NCBI GenBank assembly: GCA_028023455.1
Contig: JAQFVV010012508.1
Location: 737,877-801,876 of the forward strand
Length of the DNA stretch: 64,000 nucleotides
Source of the DNA: Epiperipatus broadwayi
Lineage: Eukaryota > Onychophora > Udeonychophora > Euonychophora > Peripatidae
Reading direction: 5' to 3'
Shown here: in pieces, positions 62,935 to 64,000 of the stretch
How the letters are laid out: every line of letters starts with the position of its first letter
How positions within the stretch are numbered: the first letter of the stretch is position 1
Notes under the pieces: model-generated
Database searches by the model: none
Seen by the model: the letters and a program-made list of their open reading frames with translations, nothing else
Told to the model about the DNA's origin: nothing
Translations under genes and position numbers: made by a program

Positions 62935-63195
62935 ACAAATAGTTCTAACAAGCTTTATGATAAATGCCACAAGAGAAAGCATTTAAAATCTCTATCTACA
63001 AATTATCCACATCCTCAAAGCAGTTTCAAGCTATTGGCTCTCCTCAGTGAGTGTCTGAAATATTATGGCACCTCACTGAGGAGAGCTAATAGCTTGAAAC
63101 CGGTTTGGGAATAAGGAGAATTTATTGATAGAGATTTTAAATGCTTTCTCTCACAGCATTTATCAATAAAGCTTGTTAGAGCTATTAGCATGCTC
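62935..63195. mobile_element. Family C-related foldback
   Basis: The arms pair over AACAAGCTTTATGATAAATG, AAAGCATTTAAAATCTCTAT and GCTATTGGCTCTCCTCAGTGAG, around a centre near 63065. The outer arm matches the half elements at 35.7 and 56.9 kb. Confidence 0.7.
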
Positions 63196-63853
63196 ATTTT
63201 TTTATTATATATATATATAATTAAATTAGTACTTCTAAACAGAAAATAATGGTGTAAATAAAGTCAGAGAGAATGCCTATATTATCAAAATTTAAGATGG
63301 AATAAAAAGTTGATTAATACAATTTGACAGGAAAATTTGACAAAAATTAGGATATAAAACAAAGAAAAGAATTGAAAAGACTGTGGTGCTATTTCCAAAA
63401 TTAAAGAAAAGAATCATAAAATATGAAAATTAGTTACTAGATGTCATAACTTTTGTCTTAAAAAATTAAGGTATTATGAAATATCAACAAATACCTTTAT
63501 GGATTGTGGTCCAAATATCAAATTTAAAATTAGGGGGGGGGGGTGCATTAAAATAAGTCAATATGAGCAAATATTTGAAAAAAAAAACACAAATGTAACT
63601 AATAAAAAGAAATCAATTCATGATATGAGAATATTAAAAAAATAAATAAAAGGAAGGATTAATATACTGAAGGAGAAAATAAAGCAAACCTGGAATTTAG
63701 TGGTAATACGCTGATAAGATAAAAAGAAGAAACATGAAGTTAGGTCAACAAAAGAAACACGTGTTTCAAGTGTAAAAAAAAAGATCAAAGAAATAAAAAA
63801 TATCCCTTAACAATATTAAAATAACATGAAAAAAAATATTGATGATTATATAT

Positions 63854-64000
63854 TGTAACGATATATAAATATGTCGTTACATTAATTTAAAATAAAAGCT
63901 TAAAAGTTCGCAAATAAAAGGAAAAAACTAAATGCTAAAATTAAAATGTTTGTTAAACATATATATATATTCGCACAGATGCTAAACTTTAAAAATATTT
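63854..64000 (+). mobile_element. LTR-B start, cut by window edge
   Basis: TGTAACGATATATAAATATG starts at 63854 directly after ATAT. About 147 bases closely match the start of the solo LTR on the other strand (34520-34375). The rest lies beyond the window, so it may be a solo LTR or a full element. Confidence 0.75.

Overview
The window is AT-rich nuclear DNA from an animal. The gene it carries is interrupted by introns with GT-AG borders. The rest is packed with eukaryotic transposable elements: Penelope-like elements with a GIY-YIG endonuclease end, RTE-like LINEs, hAT/ZBED-type transposase relics, tRNA-derived SINEs, foldback MITEs and LTR retrotransposons. No bacterial, CRISPR or operon signals are present. 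The mix of elements suggests a lophotrochozoan, perhaps a cephalopod or other mollusc. That placement is an inference and I cannot confirm it from the sequence alone.

The one host protein-coding gene I can support lies on the minus strand. Six consecutive exons (32015-31778, 24586-24417, 18650-18482, 14750-14617, 12491-12414, 10281-10140) have matching reading phases and encode about 310 residues. These align with the filamin-repeat and linker part of AREL1, a filamin/HECT E3 ubiquitin ligase. The first exons (membrane anchor) and the HECT catalytic domain are not found and should lie beyond the window on either side. The introns are long and filled with MITEs, LINE fragments and minisatellites.

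Region by region: 0-4 kb holds a SINE, a Penelope-like fragment and a decayed hAT/ZBED transposase. 4-10 kb holds foldback elements of several families. 10-32 kb is the AREL1-like gene with introns carrying a hAT MITE with a perfect 8-bp target duplication, a 42-bp minisatellite, family A and C foldbacks, two LINE fragments, a 340-bp tandem repeat and an inverted Penelope pair. 32.4-34.5 kb is a solo LTR. 38-45.5 kb is a young LTR retrotransposon with unusually long (2.4 kb) LTRs and only a gag-like broken ORF. 46-64 kb holds more foldbacks, a tRNA-Gly-like relic, a second hAT MITE, a second ZBED-type transposase relic, tandem repeats and large inverted repeats. The start of a further LTR copy lies at the right edge.

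The most interesting system is the long-LTR group. It comprises one full non-autonomous element (37970-45499), one solo LTR (32457-34520) and one LTR start (63854 onward). All three sit next to ATAT and begin with a TG...CA hairpin. The full element has no visible reverse transcriptase or integrase, so it must be moved by enzymes encoded elsewhere.
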